A stretch of 64,000 bases of DNA, from positions 13,162,522 to 13,226,521 of the forward strand of contig NC_067204.1 of assembly GCF_026262505.1 (NCBI RefSeq). Reading direction: 5' to 3'. How positions within the stretch are numbered: position 1 is the first letter of the stretch; each line of letters starts with the position of its first letter. The position numbers were made by a program, and so were the translations under genes. This DNA comes from Trichomonas vaginalis G3. Lineage: Eukaryota > Parabasalia > Trichomonadida > Trichomonadidae. Shown here piece by piece: positions 62,457-64,000 of this stretch. The notes under the pieces are model-generated. The model saw only the letters and a program-made list of their open reading frames with translations. It was not told the origin of the DNA and made no database searches.

Positions 62457-62876
62457 ATGACGAAATTCATCTCAGTAAACAAGTACATGTCAGGACTTAA
62501 AGAAGAACTAGACCCATTCACATATTTGAATGTTTACTTCTACCATTTTGAAAAGTCTTCATTCAGCAAAGTTTGGAACATCGAACCAGTTAAGTTTGCT
62601 ATTGTGACTAAAAATGGTGCGAAATTTGAAGACTTAGACATAGAAGGTTTGTTAACAGTCAAAGAAAGTTTTGACAGAAGGTTCTCAAACCTTAAAGAAG
62701 GCAAAGCATACAAACTTGTTATACCTTATGAACCAAAGAAGACAGACGACTATGAATATTATGAGTCTAAAGTTGTAGAAGTTCAAGGTAAATTGGGTAA
62801 AAAGATTTTAGAGTCTAAGCCAGTGTTTACTCCTAAAGAGGAAGAGAACATTGACATTGACCCAGAAATGTTCTAA
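62457..62876 (+). CDS. Small element protein (139 aa)
   Basis: 139 residues (MTKFISVNKYMSGLKEELDP, KFAIVTKNGAKFEDLDIEGL, AYKLVIPYEPKKTDDYEYYE), beta-rich in the middle, acidic at the end. TTTTTTA lies 13 nt before the ATG. Its place between helicase and packaging genes would suit a DNA-handling protein, but no motif shows this. Confidence 0.55.
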   Translation: MTKFISVNKYMSGLKEELDPFTYLNVYFYHFEKSSFSKVWNIEPVKFAIVTKNGAKFEDLDIEGLLTVKESFDRRFSNLKEGKAYKLVIPYEPKKTDDYEYYESKVVEVQGKLGKKILESKPVFTPKEEENIDIDPEMF

Positions 62877-62895
62877 AAATAAAATTTTATTTTTA
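62874..62895. terminator. Palindromic shared 3' end of convergent genes
   Basis: A perfect 22-nt palindrome (TAAAAATAAAA and its mirror). It contains the stop codon of each convergent gene at its edges and TAAA signals on both strands. In T. vaginalis the polyadenylation signal is UAAA and may include the stop codon. Confidence 0.6.
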
Positions 62896-63340
62896 CATGT
62901 CAAATTTCTTTTTCTCTGGAACTGGTTCAGGTTCTTTCTTCTCTTCTACTTTTTTCTCTTTCTTTTCTTTCTTCTTCTTCTCTGGTGAGTTATGTCAAAT
63001 TTCTCAGAACCATATTTCTGTAAAAGTTCTTTGTCCTTTAATAGCTCATCTATTCTGTTTTCTATTTCATCTTCAAGAACACGCATGTGTCTTCTTTGCA
63101 TTCTAAGAACTTTTGTTGGACTTCATCTTTCCAATCGGCGTCATCTCTGTCAACAAGTCTGTCATTGACAAATTTTAAGACTGCTCTTTGTAATGTTTTA
63201 TGGTTCTTGTCATATTCCCAGAAACAGAACTTTAGAACAAATTCACCTTTCTTGTTTACACTATGTAAGATTTTATGGTCGACAGATGTTTTGCTGTCAA
63301 AAAGTTTGTCTCGAATATAGATAGCGAAATCGCTAGACAT
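62893..63340 (-). pseudogene. Lys/Glu-rich-tailed element protein
   Basis: The front reads MSSDFAIYIRDKLFDSKTSV and FVLKFCFWEYDKNHKTLQRA. The tail is a long Lys/Glu run with EPEPVPEKKKFDM. It carries about one break. ATTTTTA lies 11 nt before the ATG. Divergent from the packaging ATPase gene across 36 nt. No family is recognised. Confidence 0.5.
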
Positions 63341-63376
63341 TTTCTAAAAGATAAAAATTTTAATTTTTCTAAAAAT

Positions 63377-64000
63377 ATGTTAGAAAAAAAGTTTGCTGAC
63401 ATTGACAAAAATTTGAGAATGTTTTAAAAGAACAAGAGGAAGTTAGAAAATGCTCAGATAAAGCCTATACATGAAAAGTTCTTATTTGCTCAGAATGGTA
63501 TAACAGGTCTAATTGCACCACCTGGGTCGGGTAAGACTTTCACTTATCTTAAAATGGCTGCACAACAACAAGAACTAGATGAGAAGAACCCATTCTATGA
63601 GTTAGTTGTTATTTGTTCGACTTCTGGTCAATTTGACCAAACCGTCAATTCGTTCAAAGATATTATAAAGAAGTCTAAGTTAGTATGTATAAAGGATACT
63701 GAGTTGTTAGATTGGATAAAGAAGTACCAAAGAAGAGTTTTGAAGTATAATGCTATAAATGAGTATATAAATTCTAAGTTTAAAGACCCTAATGAGGAAA
63801 TGCAGAGAATATTAGAGAAGAAACACTTCAGAAACAAACAGAAAGAGATAGAATACATTTCGAAGAAATTGCAATCTTACGATTGGAAGACTTACCCTCA
63901 TAGATGTCTTCTTATCTTAGATGATTTCGCCTCTCATCCTTTGTTAAAGAACAGAGAACAAGATATGTGTCGAATTCTTAAGAAGCTCAGACACTTTAAC
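63377..64000 (+). pseudogene. A32/FtsK-type DNA-packaging ATPase, runs off window
   Basis: Walker A is IAPPGSGKTFTYLKMA and Walker B is RCLLILDDFASHPLLKN. The spacer between them is helical and basic. It is the counterpart of 43096-43983 in the third element. It continues past the window end and carries about one break within the visible part. Confidence 0.75.

Larger units (their letters stand above)
52734..64000. mobile_element. Fourth Polinton/Maverick, runs off window
   Basis: The left limit is AGTGGGG with the terminal hairpin. Parts: acidic-tailed protein, AACGG cluster, coiled-coil proteins, 488-residue protein, major capsid protein, PEIECCG-family protein, capsid-like family B protein, superfamily 3 helicase, small genes and packaging ATPase. 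About five to eight breaks over 11 kb, the rest open, so a young but damaged element. The right end lies outside the window. Confidence 0.85.

Overview
The window looks like a chromosome piece of the parabasalid parasite Trichomonas vaginalis or a very close relative. The DNA is AT-rich, host genes lack introns, and the best host gene has a TCACTTTT initiator 14 nt before its ATG. There is an ankyrin/DUF3447 gene of the type expanded in T. vaginalis, and much of the rest is Maverick/Polinton virus-like DNA, for which this genome is known.

Layout. 1-4.4 kb: noncoding host DNA, a roughly 1 kb foldback element (674-1683), a decayed ankyrin/DUF3447 gene cut by a 37-bp minisatellite, and an orphan gene fragment. 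4.58-7.93 kb: an intact 1116-residue NAP1/HEM-like gene (WAVE/SCAR complex). 7.93-12.29 kb: a 115-bp satellite starting right after that gene's stop codon. 12.3-20.4 kb: Polinton copy 1 (adenine methyltransferase, small membrane peptide, minor-capsid-like protein, tail-fibre-like protein, integrase, front part of protein-primed DNA polymerase B). 20.4-21.25 kb: satellite. 21.28-26.9 kb: Polinton copy 2, a near-identical but heavily broken repeat of copy 1. 26.9-36.05 kb: about 80 more satellite units. 36.05 to about 46.3 kb: a third, different Polinton (integrase with chromo-like tail, collagen/coiled-coil fibre, capsid-like proteins, packaging ATPase). 46.3-52.2 kb: host DNA with a lone diverged satellite unit, eight copies of a 132-bp all-hairpin repeat and one host gene of unknown function. 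52.19-52.72 kb: a second foldback element. 52.73 kb to the end: a fourth Polinton (coiled-coil proteins, major capsid protein, helicase, packaging ATPase), which runs off the window.

How it works together. The Polinton genes form very compact sets. Divergent start codons sit 16-18 nt apart and convergent stop codons overlap or nearly touch. Nearly every element gene has TTTTA 10-14 nt before its ATG, a signal distinct from the host initiator. Short GC-rich hairpins of one shared design lie near the element ends. Copies 1 and 2 share the same left junction (satellite, 31 A, element), so they were probably duplicated together with the satellite. All element calls come from reading protein motifs by eye; none was checked against a database.
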